NCBI RefSeq assembly: GCF_000819985.1
Contig: NZ_CDBZ01000226.1
Span: forward strand, 1-64,000
Direction: 5' to 3'
DNA length: 64,000 nt
Source: Aeromonas media
GTDB taxonomy: Bacteria; Pseudomonadota; Gammaproteobacteria; Enterobacterales; Aeromonadaceae
The notes under the pieces are model-generated. The model worked only from the letters and a program-made list of their open reading frames with translations. It searched no databases and had not been told where the DNA came from. How positions within the stretch are numbered: position 1 is the stretch's first letter; each line of letters begins with the position of its first letter. Made by a program: the position numbers and the translations under genes. Of the stretch, positions 7,929 to 17,585 are shown one piece after another.

Positions 7929-9595
7929 GGCATCGCCTCCTGATCCGGCAGATAGAAACAGACTTCGGTACCCGGCTCCAGCCGCTTGAGGTGCAGGCCG
8001 TCACCGTACAGCAGCTTGACCCGCTGATGCACGTTCATCAGGCCTATGCTGCGGCTCTCCACCCGGCCGGCGGCCACCCCGTCGATCACCGTCTGGCTGA
8101 TGCCGTAGCCGGTGTCCCGCACCGCCACCCGGATACCGCCCGCCAGCTGTTTCACCTCTATGATGACCCGGCCCGGGGCGCTGCGGGGCTGGATGCCGTG
8201 CAGGATGGCGTTTTCCACCAAGGGCTGCAACAGCAGGCTCGGCACCTGAATGTGTACGTCGTCCACCTCGAACACCACCTCCAGCTTGTCGCCGAAGCGG
8301 GCCTGCTCGATGGCCACGTAGTCACGCACCTGCTGCAGCTCCTCCTGAATATCGATGAGCTCATCCCCCTTGTTGAGGTTGTAGCGCAGGTAGTCCGCCA
8401 GATTGGCGATCAGCTGGCGCGCCTGCTGGGGCCGGATGCGGATCAGCGACGAGATGGCGTTGAGGGCATTGAACAGGAAGTGCGGGTTGATCTTGCTCTG
8501 CAGTGCGGTGAACTCCGCCTTGCGGGTCATCTCCTTGAGCTGCTCGATGCGCGACACCTCCATCTGAGTGGAGATGAGCTGGGAGAGGCCCACCGCCATC
8601 TCCTTGAGGGAGCTGGTGATGCTGTGGGTGCGGCGATAGTAGATCTTGAGAGTGCCGCTCACCGAGCCGTTTTCCCGCAGCGGAATAATGATGACCGAGT
8701 GGAAATCGGAGAGGTGATACTGGCGCAGATCGTTGTTGATGATGATCTGGTCGAGCAGCACCGCCTGCTGGGTCATGCCGCTAATGGCGTGGTGCTCGTC
8801 CAGCTCGTAGTAATCCTTGCCGACCCCCACGTAGGCCAGCACGTCACGGGTATCCGTGATGGCCACCGCATCGGCATGGATCTCGCTCCTGATCACGCCG
8901 CACACCTGACCGAGGGAGTGGCGATCAACCTTCTGGAAGAAGGGCAGCGTCTGGTTCGCTATGTCCAGCGCCAGCTTGGCCTGCTTGGCGGCAATCAGCT
9001 CCTTCTCGTCATCCAGATCCTGCACCAGCTTGATGATGAGGCCGATACAGAGCGCCCCAGCGATCATGGGATAGGCGATGTGGCTGACGATTTCCACCCC
9101 CACCTCATGGGGTTCGGTCAGCAGCCAGATCAGCAACATGGTCAGCCCCTCACACAGCATGCCCGCCAATATGCCATAGAGCCAGAGCCGCGACTTGCGG
9201 CAGCGCAGGTGCAACCAGGTTGCCAGCAGACCGGCGATGATGCTGGCGATGAGACAAGGGATCGAGGTGTGACCATCCATGTCGATGAGGTAACGGTGCA
9301 GGCCTGAGATGACCCCGGCCGGAATGCCGACCCAGGGGCCGAACAGGATGCCGCCCGAGATGATGGCGATGATCCGCACATTGATCAGCGCCCCTTCCAC
9401 CGGAATGCCGGTATAGGTGCTGAACACCGCAAACAGGCAGAAGATGGAAGCCACCAGCACCAGCTCCGCCGGGGTGTGATCCCGCTTCTGGAACAGTCGC
9501 TGGAACGGCCGGGTGCGGGTCAGGAGAAAGAGCGTCATCAGCATCAGCGCCGCCCGCTCAAACACCGCCAACAACATCATCTGATTTTCGAGCAT
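7922..9595 (-). CDS. ypdA: Pyruvate-sensing LytS-type histidine kinase YpdA
   Basis: This 557-residue kinase has a 5TM-LYT membrane domain (residues about 5-195, with [19 protein letters not shown]), a GAF domain (about 220-345), a His_kinase region with H372 in [16 protein letters not shown], and a HATPase domain (N box [11 protein letters not shown] box DTGYGIS). It closely resembles E. coli YpdA (565 aa) along its length. In E. coli the YpdA/YpdB pair responds to external pyruvate. It is transcribed ahead of ypdB on the same strand, with the duplicated start units between them. Confidence 0.94.
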   Translation of the reverse strand: MLENQMMLLAVFERAALMLMTLFLLTRTRPFQRLFQKRDHTPAELVLVASIFCLFAVFSTYTGIPVEGALINVRIIAIISGGILFGPWVGIPAGVISGLHRYLIDMDGHTSIPCLIASIIAGLLATWLHLRCRKSRLWLYGILAGMLCEGLTMLLIWLLTEPHEVGVEIVSHIAYPMIAGALCIGLIIKLVQDLDDEKELIAAKQAKLALDIANQTLPFFQKVDRHSLGQVCGVIRSEIHADAVAITDTRDVLAYVGVGKDYYELDEHHAISGMTQQAVLLDQIIINNDLRQYHLSDFHSVIIIPLRENGSVSGTLKIYYRRTHSITSSLKEMAVGLSQLISTQMEVSRIEQLKEMTRKAEFTALQSKINPHFLFNALNAISSLIRIRPQQARQLIANLADYLRYNLNKGDELIDIQEELQQVRDYVAIEQARFGDKLEVVFEVDDVHIQVPSLLLQPLVENAILHGIQPRSAPGRVIIEVKQLAGGIRVAVRDTGYGISQTVIDGVAAGRVESRSIGLMNVHQRVKLLYGDGLHLKRLEPGTEVCFYLPDQEAMPC

Positions 9596-9757
9596 GGGGC
9601 CTCCGGCCTATGGCCACGAGGGGCACACTATAGAAGGAATCTGGCCATGGACGGCTGACCCCGATCAAATCAGGGACATGAGACCACAACGGCAGGATTG
9701 AAAAGAGAGGGACCCTCTCATCGGGCCCCAGTGTACCGCAGGCAGGTACCAGAGAGG

Positions 9758-9784
9758 CATCGGGCTGCCATATTCAGCCCGATG
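9758..9784 (-). terminator. Hairpin downstream of leuE
   Basis: A perfect 10-bp stem CATCGGGCTG / CAGCCCGATG lies 19 bp past the leuE stop. It lacks a clear U-run, so it may be a transcript-end structure rather than an intrinsic terminator. Confidence 0.4.
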
Positions 9785-9802
9785 GAGAAGGCAAGGACGG
9801 CA

Positions 9803-10441
9803 TCAGGACGACAGGGTCGCCAGCCTGGCGGCGAAGCCCATGAAAAACAGGCCGATCAGGCCATTGCCCAACCGGGCAAGCCCCTGTTTACGTCGAAAGA
9901 AGCGGGCAACCAGAGTGCCGCCGAAGATCAGCAGGGTGAGATAGACGAAGCTCATGGCTTCCAGCATGCCCGCCAGCACTAGGTAGGAGATCCAGGTGTG
10001 GGCATAGCTGAAGTCGATGAACTGCACGAAGAAGGAGACGTAGAAGAGGATCGCCTTGGGGTTGGTGAGGCTCAAGGTGAGTGCCTTGGAGAAATAACGC
10101 TCCCCCAGCTCGACCGCAGACTCCTGCCCTTCACGCCGGGCAATGAAGTTGGCATGGAGGATCTTCACCCCCAGATAGAGCAGGTAGATGGCGCCGAGGT
10201 AACGCACCAGGGTAAACAGCAGGGGGGTGGTACGAATGAGGGAAGCAATCCCCAGGTAGGCGCAGAAGATGAGGATGGCATCGCCGACAAAGACGCCGAG
10301 GGCGGCGCGATAGCCCGGTCCTATGCCCCGTACGGTGGCGGTACGCAGCACATAAATGGAGTTGGGTCCCGGCGCAATGATGATGAAGAAGAGTCCCACC
10401 AGATAGGTCCAGACGTTGATGACTCCCAGGCTTTCGAACAT
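9803..10441 (-). CDS. leuE: LysE/RhtB-family amino-acid exporter, LeuE-like
   Basis: This 212-residue, six-TM protein has the family signature APGPNSIYVLRTA near residue 24 and the LTNPKAILFYVSFFVQF segment in the second half. Length and sequence along the whole protein resemble E. coli LeuE (212 aa), which exports leucine and related amino acids. The start at 10441 fits the family N-terminus (MFESLGVINVWTYLVG). It is transcribed divergently from fsr. Confidence 0.9.
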   Translation of the reverse strand: MFESLGVINVWTYLVGLFFIIIAPGPNSIYVLRTATVRGIGPGYRAALGVFVGDAILIFCAYLGIASLIRTTPLLFTLVRYLGAIYLLYLGVKILHANFIARREGQESAVELGERYFSKALTLSLTNPKAILFYVSFFVQFIDFSYAHTWISYLVLAGMLEAMSFVYLTLLIFGGTLVARFFRRKQGLARLGNGLIGLFFMGFAARLATLSS

Positions 10442-10663
10442 GTTCCCTCCATGGCGGGCGATGGGCCGGATAGCGGCGGCAGGCTTTCTATACTAATCCG
10501 CCCCGCGCCAAGCACAAGATCTGACCTGCCATCCACACACCTTCAGGATGAACGCCTTGCACACCGATCGATAGCCACCCTGGCGTTCGCCCACTTTGGT
10601 TATGTCCAGATACACCGGGATAGGGCATGGTAGAGGGAGTATGAAACCGCAGATACCTCACCC

Positions 10664-11884
10664 ATGGACAAGACCTTGATTACCGACACGCCGATCGCCG
10701 CGACACCCTCAGCCGACCCCCTGAACACCACCGCGTATCCGGTGATTGCCGCCATCAGCTTCTCGCACCTGTTGAACGACATGATGCAGTCGGTGCTGCT
10801 GGCCATCTATCCGTTGTTGAAGCTGGGGCTCGATCTGTCGTTCACCCAGATAGGGCTCATCACCCTTACCTACCAGTTCACGGGCTCGTTGTTGCAGCCG
10901 CTGATCGGCCTCTACACCGACCGCAGACCCATGCCGTATTCGCTGCCCCTCGGCATGGGCTTCACCCTGATCGGCTTGCTCTCCCTGTCACAGGCGGGCA
11001 GCTTTGGCGCCGTGCTGCTGTCGGCCATGCTGATCGGCATGGGTTCGTCCGTCTTCCACCCGGAATCCTCCCGGGTCGCCCGCATGGCGGCTGGCAACCA
11101 GCCAGGTCTGGCCCAATCCCTGTTCCAGATCGGCGGCAACCTCGGCTCGGCCATAGGCCCGCTGCTCGCCGCGCTCATCATAGTGCCGCAGGGACAAGGC
11201 AGCGCCGCCTGGTTCTCGCTGTTCGCCCTGGTGGGTGTCATGGTGCTCTGCCTGGTCGGGCGCTGGTCCAGCCATCACGGGGCCAACTTCCACAAGCGGA
11301 TGAAGGCCCATGCTGGCAGTGGCCTGAGCCGCCGCCAGGTCGGCTGGTCGCTGGCCATCCTCGGTCTGTTGATGTTCTCCAAGTTCTTCTACATGACCAG
11401 CCTGAGCAGCTATTACACCTTCTATCTGATGGACAAGTTCAGCCTGTCGCTGGATAGCGCCCAGTTCCATCTGTTTACGTTCCTGTTTGCCGTCGCGGCT
11501 GGCACCGTGCTCGGCGGGCCGGTCGGTGACCGCATCGGCCGCAAACGGGTGATCTGGATCTCCATCCTGGGCGTCGCCCCCTTCACCCTGCTGCTGCCCC
11601 ACGTCGACCTGTTCTGGACTTCGGTGCTCTCGGTGATCATCGGCCTCGTCCTGGCGTCGGCCTTCTCAGCCATCCTGGTCTACGCCCAGGAGCTGGTGCC
11701 CGGCAAGGTCGGCACCATCTCCGGCCTCTTCTTCGGCTTCGCCTTCGGCATGGGGGGCATAGGCGCCGCCCTGCTGGGTCAGCTGGCCGATGCGACCAAC
11801 ATAGAGACCGTGTACCAGCTCTGCGCCTACCTGCCGCTCATCGGCCTGCTGACCGCGTTCTTGCCAACCCTTAGAAAGGGATAG
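10664..11884 (+). CDS. fsr: Fosmidomycin-resistance-type MFS exporter
   Basis: This 406-residue, 12-TM transporter has the same length as E. coli Fsr and shares conserved blocks with it, including SHLLNDMMQS, GSSVFHPESSRVARMA, GGPVGDRIGRK and AILVYAQELVPG. The family exports fosmidomycin and other compounds; the natural substrate is unknown. It is a single gene, divergent from leuE. Confidence 0.94.
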   Translation: MDKTLITDTPIAATPSADPLNTTAYPVIAAISFSHLLNDMMQSVLLAIYPLLKLGLDLSFTQIGLITLTYQFTGSLLQPLIGLYTDRRPMPYSLPLGMGFTLIGLLSLSQAGSFGAVLLSAMLIGMGSSVFHPESSRVARMAAGNQPGLAQSLFQIGGNLGSAIGPLLAALIIVPQGQGSAAWFSLFALVGVMVLCLVGRWSSHHGANFHKRMKAHAGSGLSRRQVGWSLAILGLLMFSKFFYMTSLSSYYTFYLMDKFSLSLDSAQFHLFTFLFAVAAGTVLGGPVGDRIGRKRVIWISILGVAPFTLLLPHVDLFWTSVLSVIIGLVLASAFSAILVYAQELVPGKVGTISGLFFGFAFGMGGIGAALLGQLADATNIETVYQLCAYLPLIGLLTAFLPTLRKG

Positions 11885-11913
11885 CGGGCCGCCCCGCGAG
11901 GGATACCGCCTAT

Positions 11914-11940
11914 AAAAAACGCGGCCTGAGCAGGCCGCGT
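11914..11940 (-). terminator. Terminator downstream of yhiN
   Basis: The hairpin ACGCGGCCTG / CAGGCCGCGT has a six-T run only on the minus strand (GCGTTTTTTA). It lies 27 bp past the yhiN stop. The convergent fsr transcript may use the same hairpin without a U-run. Confidence 0.8.
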
Positions 11941-11966
11941 CTGAAGTTGATGAAGGCAAGGGTAGG

Positions 11967-13157
11967 TCAGCAGTACTGGCCAGCTACCCAGCCGGAAGAC
12001 CAGGCCCATTGGAAGTTGTAGCCACCAAGCCAGCCGGTCACGTCCACCACCTCGCCGACGAAGTAGAGACCGGGCACCTTGCGCGCCTCCATGGTCTTGG
12101 AGGAGAGCTCGTTGGTATCCACCCCCCCCAGGGTCACCTCGGCGGTGCGATAGCCTTCGGTGCCGTTCGGCAGTATCTGCCAATCCCCCAGCAGGGTGGC
12201 AACCGCGTCCAGCTCCCGCTCGTTGTACTGGCGCATCGGCTTGCTGACCAGCTGGCCCAGCTCCACCAGCTTGTCGACGAAGCGCTTGGGCAGCTCGCGC
12301 CCCAGCACCGTCTTCAGCTCCTGAGCAGGGTGCGCCTGGGCCCAGGCCTTGAGGGCCGCCGGTATATCCAGCTCGGGCAGCAGGTTGATGTGGATCTTCT
12401 CCCCCGCCAGCCAGAAGGAGGAGATCTGCAGGATGGCGGGGCCCGAGAGGCCGCGGTGGGTGAACAGCATGGCCTCCTTGAAGCGGGTGCCATCCTCGGC
12501 GGTCACCGCCACCGGCAGGCTGACCCCGGCGAGATCGGCGAAGGCTTCTTTCTGTTCCTGATGCAGGGTGAAGGGCACCAGACCGGCGCGGGTGGGCAGC
12601 ACTGTGAGGCCGAACTGCTCCGCCAGCTTGAAACCGTAGGGAGTGGCGCCGAGCTTGGGCATGGAGAGGCCGCCGGTGGCTACCACCAGGGAGTGGCAAC
12701 GGATCTCGCCCTTGCTGGTGTCGAGCAGGAAGCCGTCATCCGTCTTGTTGACGGAGAGGATCTCGGTCTGGCACTGCAGGGTCACCCCGGCCCAGTCACA
12801 CTCGGTGAGCAGCACCTCGACTATCTCCTTGGCGCTCTCGTCACAGAACAGCTGGCCCAGAGTCTTCTCGTGATAATTCACCCCGTGCCTGTCCACCAGA
12901 TCGATGAAGTCCTGCTGGGTGTAGCGCGCCAGCGCCGACTTGCAGAAGTGCGGATTGCCCGAGAGGAAGGCGTGGGGACCGGCCTGATGGTTGGTGAAGT
13001 TGCAGCGACCGCCGCCACTGATGAGGATCTTGCGACCCGGTTTCTTGGCATTGTCCAGCAGCAGCACGGATCGCCCCCGATAACCGGCCTGGGCCGCACA
13101 CATCAAGCCAGCCGCCCCGGCCCCGATCACCACCACATCCACTTGCTTCATCGTCAC
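11967..13157 (-). CDS. yhiN: HI0933-family flavoprotein (YhiN-like)
   Basis: This 396-residue FAD-dependent oxidoreductase-like protein closely resembles E. coli YhiN (400 aa). The N-terminal dinucleotide fold is VVIGAGAAGLMCAAQAG, followed by KPGRKILISGGGRCNFTN and the C-terminal FAD-contacting VDVTGWLGGYNFQWAWSSG. The family has no firmly assigned reaction. In E. coli yhiN also lies near uspA, which here is 4.4 kb away. Confidence 0.92.
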   Translation of the reverse strand: MTMKQVDVVVIGAGAAGLMCAAQAGYRGRSVLLLDNAKKPGRKILISGGGRCNFTNHQAGPHAFLSGNPHFCKSALARYTQQDFIDLVDRHGVNYHEKTLGQLFCDESAKEIVEVLLTECDWAGVTLQCQTEILSVNKTDDGFLLDTSKGEIRCHSLVVATGGLSMPKLGATPYGFKLAEQFGLTVLPTRAGLVPFTLHQEQKEAFADLAGVSLPVAVTAEDGTRFKEAMLFTHRGLSGPAILQISSFWLAGEKIHINLLPELDIPAALKAWAQAHPAQELKTVLGRELPKRFVDKLVELGQLVSKPMRQYNERELDAVATLLGDWQILPNGTEGYRTAEVTLGGVDTNELSSKTMEARKVPGLYFVGEVVDVTGWLGGYNFQWAWSSGWVAGQYC

Positions 13158-13175
13158 TCACCCACCAAAAGAAAA

Positions 13176-13196
13176 ACGGCCCTGCCAAGGGGCCGT
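13176..13196 (-). terminator. Second of two tandem terminators after ftnA
   Basis: ACGGCC / GGCCGT stem with a five-T run on the minus strand. It is similar in sequence to the hairpin at 13250-13269, 74 bp away, as if the 3' end of the ftnA unit had been duplicated. Confidence 0.7.
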
Positions 13197-13249
13197 CATC
13201 GCATCCGGCAGAAACCACAGCGGCGGTTTCATGTCAGCATCAATCGAAA

Positions 13250-13269
13250 ACGGCCCACAAGGGGGCCGT
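13250..13269 (-). terminator. First terminator after ftnA
   Basis: ACGGCCC / GGGCCGT stem followed by TTTTC on the minus strand, 35 bp beyond the ftnA stop. Confidence 0.75.
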
Positions 13270-13303
13270 ATTGTACTGGCTGAACACTAAGTGTCCACGA
13301 CTA

Positions 13304-13828
13304 TCAGGCGTTGCCGTCCATGATGCTGGCAGGGGCGCCCTTGGCCAGCTCGGCCAGCTCCTTGTCGATGAAGTAGAGACCCTTGCCATCCTCGCCCACC
13401 AGCGACAGACGATCGACGATGCTCTTGAACAACTTCTCCTCTTCGTGCTGCTCGGCCACGTACCACTGCAGGAAGTTGAAGGTGGAGTAGTCCTGGGTGG
13501 TGAATGCCACATGGGCCAGGCCGTTGATGCACTTGGTGATGTGGAACTCGTGCTCCAGGGTGGTGCGGAAGATGTCCCCCAGCGAGTTGAACTCGTGGGG
13601 AGGCGCATCGATGGCCCCCAGCAGCGGCATGCCACCGGTTTCGCTCACGTAGGTGAACAGGCGCTCCATGTGCTGGCGCTCCTCGGCGGCGTGTTTGCGC
13701 AGGAAGGTAGCGGCCCCTTCGAAGCCCTTGTCCTCGCACCAGGCGCTCATCTGCAGGTAGAGATTGGAGGAATAGAATTCAAGATTAATCTGCTCGTTCA
13801 ACTTCTCGATCATGGCTTTGGCCAACAT
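13304..13828 (-). CDS. ftnA: Non-haem ferritin
   Basis: This 174-residue iron-storage subunit assembles into a 24-mer cage and oxidises Fe(II). The start at 13828 gives [19 protein letters not shown], the family N-terminus; an upstream in-frame extension is not ferritin-like. Ferroxidase residues are visible: E17 in [10 protein letters not shown], the EERQHM helix (E49/E50/H53 type), and the later E of [13 protein letters not shown]. No BfrB haem-ligand pattern is apparent. Confidence 0.94.
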   Translation of the reverse strand: MLAKAMIEKLNEQINLEFYSSNLYLQMSAWCEDKGFEGAATFLRKHAAEERQHMERLFTYVSETGGMPLLGAIDAPPHEFNSLGDIFRTTLEHEFHITKCINGLAHVAFTTQDYSTFNFLQWYVAEQHEEEKLFKSIVDRLSLVGEDGKGLYFIDKELAELAKGAPASIMDGNA

Positions 13829-14025
13829 GATGATTCTCCACTGTGATTTGGTCACGATTGTCGCCACTGTTGCAGTCTGACGCAACCAGATACGACGGCC
13901 AGCACTCGCAGTTGTGACCCGGACGCATCTCATCCTGCCACCCATACGGTTATAGAGAAGCAAAGAAACATGGTGTAGGTAGCGTCAGCCATTATGATGG
14001 CGCCAGTGGTCGGGGAAAGGATTCA

Positions 14026-15813
14026 ATGAGATTCATTATGGCACTGGCGCTGCTCTGGATAACCCAGTTGCAGGCCACTCCCTCCTTGCTGGAAGAGGCA
14101 GAATTGCAGGCGGCGCGCGATCCCGTCGGCTACCTGCAACGCCTCGACGCCAGCCCGCAGCAAAACATGGAGCTGTTCTACGCCAGAGCCCTGGCCCAGG
14201 CCGCGCTGGGCCGTTACCAGCAGGCCCTGCTGGACAACGCCCGCGCCCGCGGGCTGGCCAGTGCCCAGCAGGAGCTCCGGCGCCTGCTCGACTTCAGATT
14301 GCAGCAGATTGCCCTGACCCTGGATACCGAGGCCCCCGAGCAGGCCCTCCACCTGCTGACCCAGCTCAGGCCGGCCGTCCTGGGCCATGCCCAGCAGGAG
14401 TCCGAATGGCATGCCCTCAATGGCCTCGCACTCTACCGTACCCAGCAGCTGAAGGAGGCGATCGCCGAGCTCAAGACCGCCTTCCAGCTCAAGCAGAAAG
14501 GGCCAAGAAGCGCCCTCGCCACCCTGCAGCGTGCCCGCCTGCTGATGACCCTTGGCAACCTCTATGCCGATCTCAGCCTCCACCGGGAGGCCGAGAGCTA
14601 CTATCAGGATGCCCTCGGGCAGATGGTGCGACTGAACGAGCCCAACAGCCAAGTCATCATCCGTGCCAACATGGCGCGGCTCTACATCGACATGGCACGC
14701 CCCGATCGGGCGCGCGAGCTGCTCGATGCCCTGCTGGCCGCCCCGGGGCTGTCGCCGCACTATCGTGCCATCGTGCTCGGCTATCAGGCCATGGTGTTCA
14801 ACGCACAGCGAGACTGGCACTCGGCCTGGCAGAGTCTGGAAGAGGCGCAGGCCATTTATGAGGGGCTGGGTTACCCTCAGGCGGCCTCCCGGCTGACCGA
14901 GATCCGTGCCAGAACGCTGCAGGGACGGGGGGAGACCCAGCTGGCCTTGCAACTGCTGACGACCCAGCCAGGCCCGGTCAGCATAGAGGGCAAGGCGATG
15001 CAGGCCAGACTGCTGGCCGATCTGGGGCGCTACTCCGAGGCCTACGGGGTCATGACCCGCTACATGCAGCACTACAAACAGCACTTCAACCAGACCCTGA
15101 GCCAGCATGCCGCCGCCTTCCAGGTCGAGATGGACCTGGCCCGCAGCGAGGCCAGCAACCTCGCCTTGCAGCAGGAGAACGAGAACAAGCGCCAGCAACT
15201 GCTGTATCAACAGAGCGCCCGTTACTACCAGCTGATGCTGGTCGTCCTGCTGATCGGGGCCCTGATCCTGCTCGGGCTCACCACCCACAGGCTGCACCGC
15301 AGCTCGCGCCACCTCTACAAGCTCGCCACCTTCGATCAGCTGACCGGGCTGCCGAATCGGCGCGCCCTGCTGGAGCGGCTGGAACAGCAGTGGCAGCTGG
15401 ATGCGCCGCTGACCCTGCTCATCATCGACATCGACCATTTCAAGCAGATCAACGACCGCCACGGCCACCAGACCGGCGATCAGGCCATCCGGCAACTGGC
15501 CCGGGAACTGAAGAACTGGGCGCCGGATCTGCAACAGGTCGGGCGCTGGGGAGGAGAGGAGTTTCTGGTGGCCATGGCGCAGGATGGCATCACCTGCTGG
15601 CGGCTGGCCGAGCAGTTGAGAAACCGGATCGCCTACCTGGCCGCCCCTCACATGACCATCAGCATTGGGGTGGCAGAGCGATCACCGGACGACGACAGCC
15701 TCAGCCAGCTGATCCACAGGGCCGACATGGCCATGTACCAGGCCAAGCGTCAGGGACGCAACCAGACCATACTGGCACCGACCTCCAACCAGCCCGTCAG
15801 CAACGTCGCCTGA
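14026..15813 (+). CDS. Membrane-bound diguanylate cyclase with TPR-like sensor region
   Basis: This 595-residue protein has a Sec signal (about 1-16), a long alpha-helical repeat region resembling TPRs (about 30-370), one TM segment (about 396-418) and a C-terminal GGDEF domain (about 430-590). The active site is intact (GRWGGEEFLVA), with substrate-binding DIDHFKQINDRHGHQTGD and the DxLTxLPNRR entry motif. It should make c-di-GMP in the cytoplasm in response to a periplasmic cue. An inhibitory RxxD site upstream of GGEEF is not obvious. Its last codons are partly duplicated just downstream. Confidence 0.9.
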   Translation: MRFIMALALLWITQLQATPSLLEEAELQAARDPVGYLQRLDASPQQNMELFYARALAQAALGRYQQALLDNARARGLASAQQELRRLLDFRLQQIALTLDTEAPEQALHLLTQLRPAVLGHAQQESEWHALNGLALYRTQQLKEAIAELKTAFQLKQKGPRSALATLQRARLLMTLGNLYADLSLHREAESYYQDALGQMVRLNEPNSQVIIRANMARLYIDMARPDRARELLDALLAAPGLSPHYRAIVLGYQAMVFNAQRDWHSAWQSLEEAQAIYEGLGYPQAASRLTEIRARTLQGRGETQLALQLLTTQPGPVSIEGKAMQARLLADLGRYSEAYGVMTRYMQHYKQHFNQTLSQHAAAFQVEMDLARSEASNLALQQENENKRQQLLYQQSARYYQLMLVVLLIGALILLGLTTHRLHRSSRHLYKLATFDQLTGLPNRRALLERLEQQWQLDAPLTLLIIDIDHFKQINDRHGHQTGDQAIRQLARELKNWAPDLQQVGRWGGEEFLVAMAQDGITCWRLAEQLRNRIAYLAAPHMTISIGVAERSPDDDSLSQLIHRADMAMYQAKRQGRNQTILAPTSNQPVSNVA

Positions 15814-15948
15814 GGCCGGGGCGGGAAGCCATCGTGACTGCTTGATGATCGTGCATCAGACAACAGATGCCAGGGGCGCAACCAGACCATGCTGGCGCCA
15901 GGCCCCAACCAACCCGCCGAACTCACCTGCCATGTTGCCTGAGGCAGG
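15751..15948 (+). repeat. Duplicated 3' end of the diguanylate cyclase gene
   Basis: The final part of the cyclase gene (from 15751, CAGGGACGCAACCAGACCAT) recurs at 15871 as CAGGGGCGCAACCAGACCAT. Similarity continues through CTGGC-CC-CCAACCA-CCC to a TGA stop followed by GGC-GG. The offset is 120 bp, so the copy is in the same phase, but it has no start and is cut off by a stop. It looks like the remnant of a tandem partial duplication; no other gene is visible in 15814-15956. Confidence 0.8.
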
Positions 15949-15956
15949 TAACGGAC

Positions 15957-17144
15957 TCAGGGCAACAGCTCGGTCATGGAGGCGACATCCACCGGTGCCC
16001 CATAGTCGACGCCCGGCAGCTCGAAGCCGTTGAGCTGCATGAAGTCCTGGCGCAGCCCGGCGAAGTCCCCCAGGGCATGGAAGTTGTCCGGCGTTACCTT
16101 GGGCCAGAGCGCCGAGACGGCGGCCTGAATGGCCGGGTCGAGCTCATGGTCATCCATCCGGATCAGCCGGTTGCCGTCGGCCACCACCCCATTGGGCCCG
16201 TACATCTTGGCGGCGAACAGCCGCTGCATCTGCTCGATGCAACCCTCGTGCACGCCCCGCTCCTTCATCACCCCCATCAGCAGGCCGAGGTAGACAGGCA
16301 GCACAGGAATATAGGCGCTCGCCTTGGTCACCAACGCCTTGCACACCGACACCCAGGCGTGGCCGCCGAGCTCGGCTAGTTGCAGGTTGATGGTCTCTGC
16401 GGTGGCGTGCAGGTGCTCCTTGGCGTAGCCGATGGTGCCGTCTCTATAAAGGGGATAAGTGGATTCAGGGCCAATGTAGGAGTAGGCGACTGTCTGCACC
16501 CCTGGGGCCAGACAATCGGCCTGCTGCAACGCCTGCAGCCAGAGCTGCCAGTCTTCGCCCCCCATCACTGTGACGGTGTCGCGGATCTCCTCCGGAGTGG
16601 CAGGCGCCAGGGATTGCTGCACTAGGGCGTCCTGTTCCAGATCCAGCCCCCAGCCGCTGAAGGGCTGGCCCGTGGTCTTGAGCACGGAGCGCACCTGCCG
16701 GCCATCCGGCAGCACCCGGATGCCGCTGGCCAGGGAGTAGATCACCAGATCCACCTGCCCCAGCTGCTGGCGGATGGCGTCGATGGCCTGCTGACGCAGG
16801 GCATCGGAGAAAGCATCGCCGATCAGGTTGATGGCAATGCGCCCCTCCTGCTCCGCCGCCTGTCGAAACCAGATGTTGTTGTACCAGCCCGCGCTGCCGA
16901 GCCCCTTGTCGGAGGGCCCCCGTTCGAACGAGATGCCCAGAGTATCTGCGCCGGCGCCGAAGGTCAGCGCGATGCGCGACGCCAGCCCGAAGCCGGAGGA
17001 GGCACCCAGCACCAGCACCCGCCTGGGCCCGTTGAAGGAGCCCGCCGCCTTGACGCTGGCGATCTGCTGCTGCACGGCGGCACGGCAACCGATAGGGTGG
17101 CAGTTGCGGGCGACGCAGCCCTGGATCTGGGGATGAATGATCAT
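15957..17144 (-). CDS. fabV: Trans-2-enoyl-CoA/ACP reductase (NADH)
   Basis: This 395-residue single-domain SDR-like enoyl reductase performs the last step of fatty-acid elongation. The Y-x8-K catalytic motif that defines FabV is seen in YRDGTIGYAK, with the preceding AYSYIGPESTYPL. The cofactor-binding region is VLVLGASSGFGLASRIAL. Length matches characterised FabV proteins (about 397-402). FabV proteins are typically triclosan-insensitive, unlike FabI. Confidence 0.96.
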   Translation of the reverse strand: MIIHPQIQGCVARNCHPIGCRAAVQQQIASVKAAGSFNGPRRVLVLGASSGFGLASRIALTFGAGADTLGISFERGPSDKGLGSAGWYNNIWFRQAAEQEGRIAINLIGDAFSDALRQQAIDAIRQQLGQVDLVIYSLASGIRVLPDGRQVRSVLKTTGQPFSGWGLDLEQDALVQQSLAPATPEEIRDTVTVMGGEDWQLWLQALQQADCLAPGVQTVAYSYIGPESTYPLYRDGTIGYAKEHLHATAETINLQLAELGGHAWVSVCKALVTKASAYIPVLPVYLGLLMGVMKERGVHEGCIEQMQRLFAAKMYGPNGVVADGNRLIRMDDHELDPAIQAAVSALWPKVTPDNFHALGDFAGLRQDFMQLNGFELPGVDYGAPVDVASMTELLP

Positions 17145-17585
17145 GAATGAATCTCCAAGGAATCGATGGAATACGAGGAGCGGCGGCCGCTAGCACATCG
17201 ATCATCGCCAGCGTCTCCACGGGAATTGGCTAGAGCATAACCAAGAAGCCGGTGATTACCTTGATGTCGGGCGGCATATGGGCAAGAAAGGGGGGCATAA
17301 AAACAAGAGGGAGCACAAGGCTCCCCAAAGCGTTATTCAGATGCTTTTTGTTGTGTTGTGTTCATTGCGAAGCACGGGCACATCCTATTCTTCTCCCTGG
17401 ATCGGGGCAATAGACCGGTTGTGATCGGCTTCAAACTCCTGTTCAAAATATGTGCGACTCTGTCCCCGGGATGGCAACCGGGACGTACGGGTTTTCCATG
17501 CAAATCCCGAAACTGTGGTGACATCGCCGTTTTAGTTTCAGCGGACATTGGTATAGTGAATCCAGGATCAGTGAGGAGAACTCCC
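17145..17585. other. fabV-uspA intergenic region with a possible minus-strand small transcript
   Basis: A good intrinsic terminator on the minus strand lies at 17300-17325 (GGGAGC / GCTCCC followed by CTTGTTTTTA), but no recognised gene feeds into it: fabV starts downstream of it. Just before it is an unconvincing minus-strand ORF (17333-17587, 84 codons, no recognised domain) that overlaps the uspA leader. A small RNA, an antisense transcript or a short peptide gene ending at this terminator is possible. The uspA promoter presumably lies between about 17480 and 17570. Confidence 0.4.

Noticed and set aside
12009-13283. A 424-codon plus-strand open frame opposite yhiN
   Set aside because: No domain, typical shadow composition; the minus-strand flavoprotein is unambiguous.
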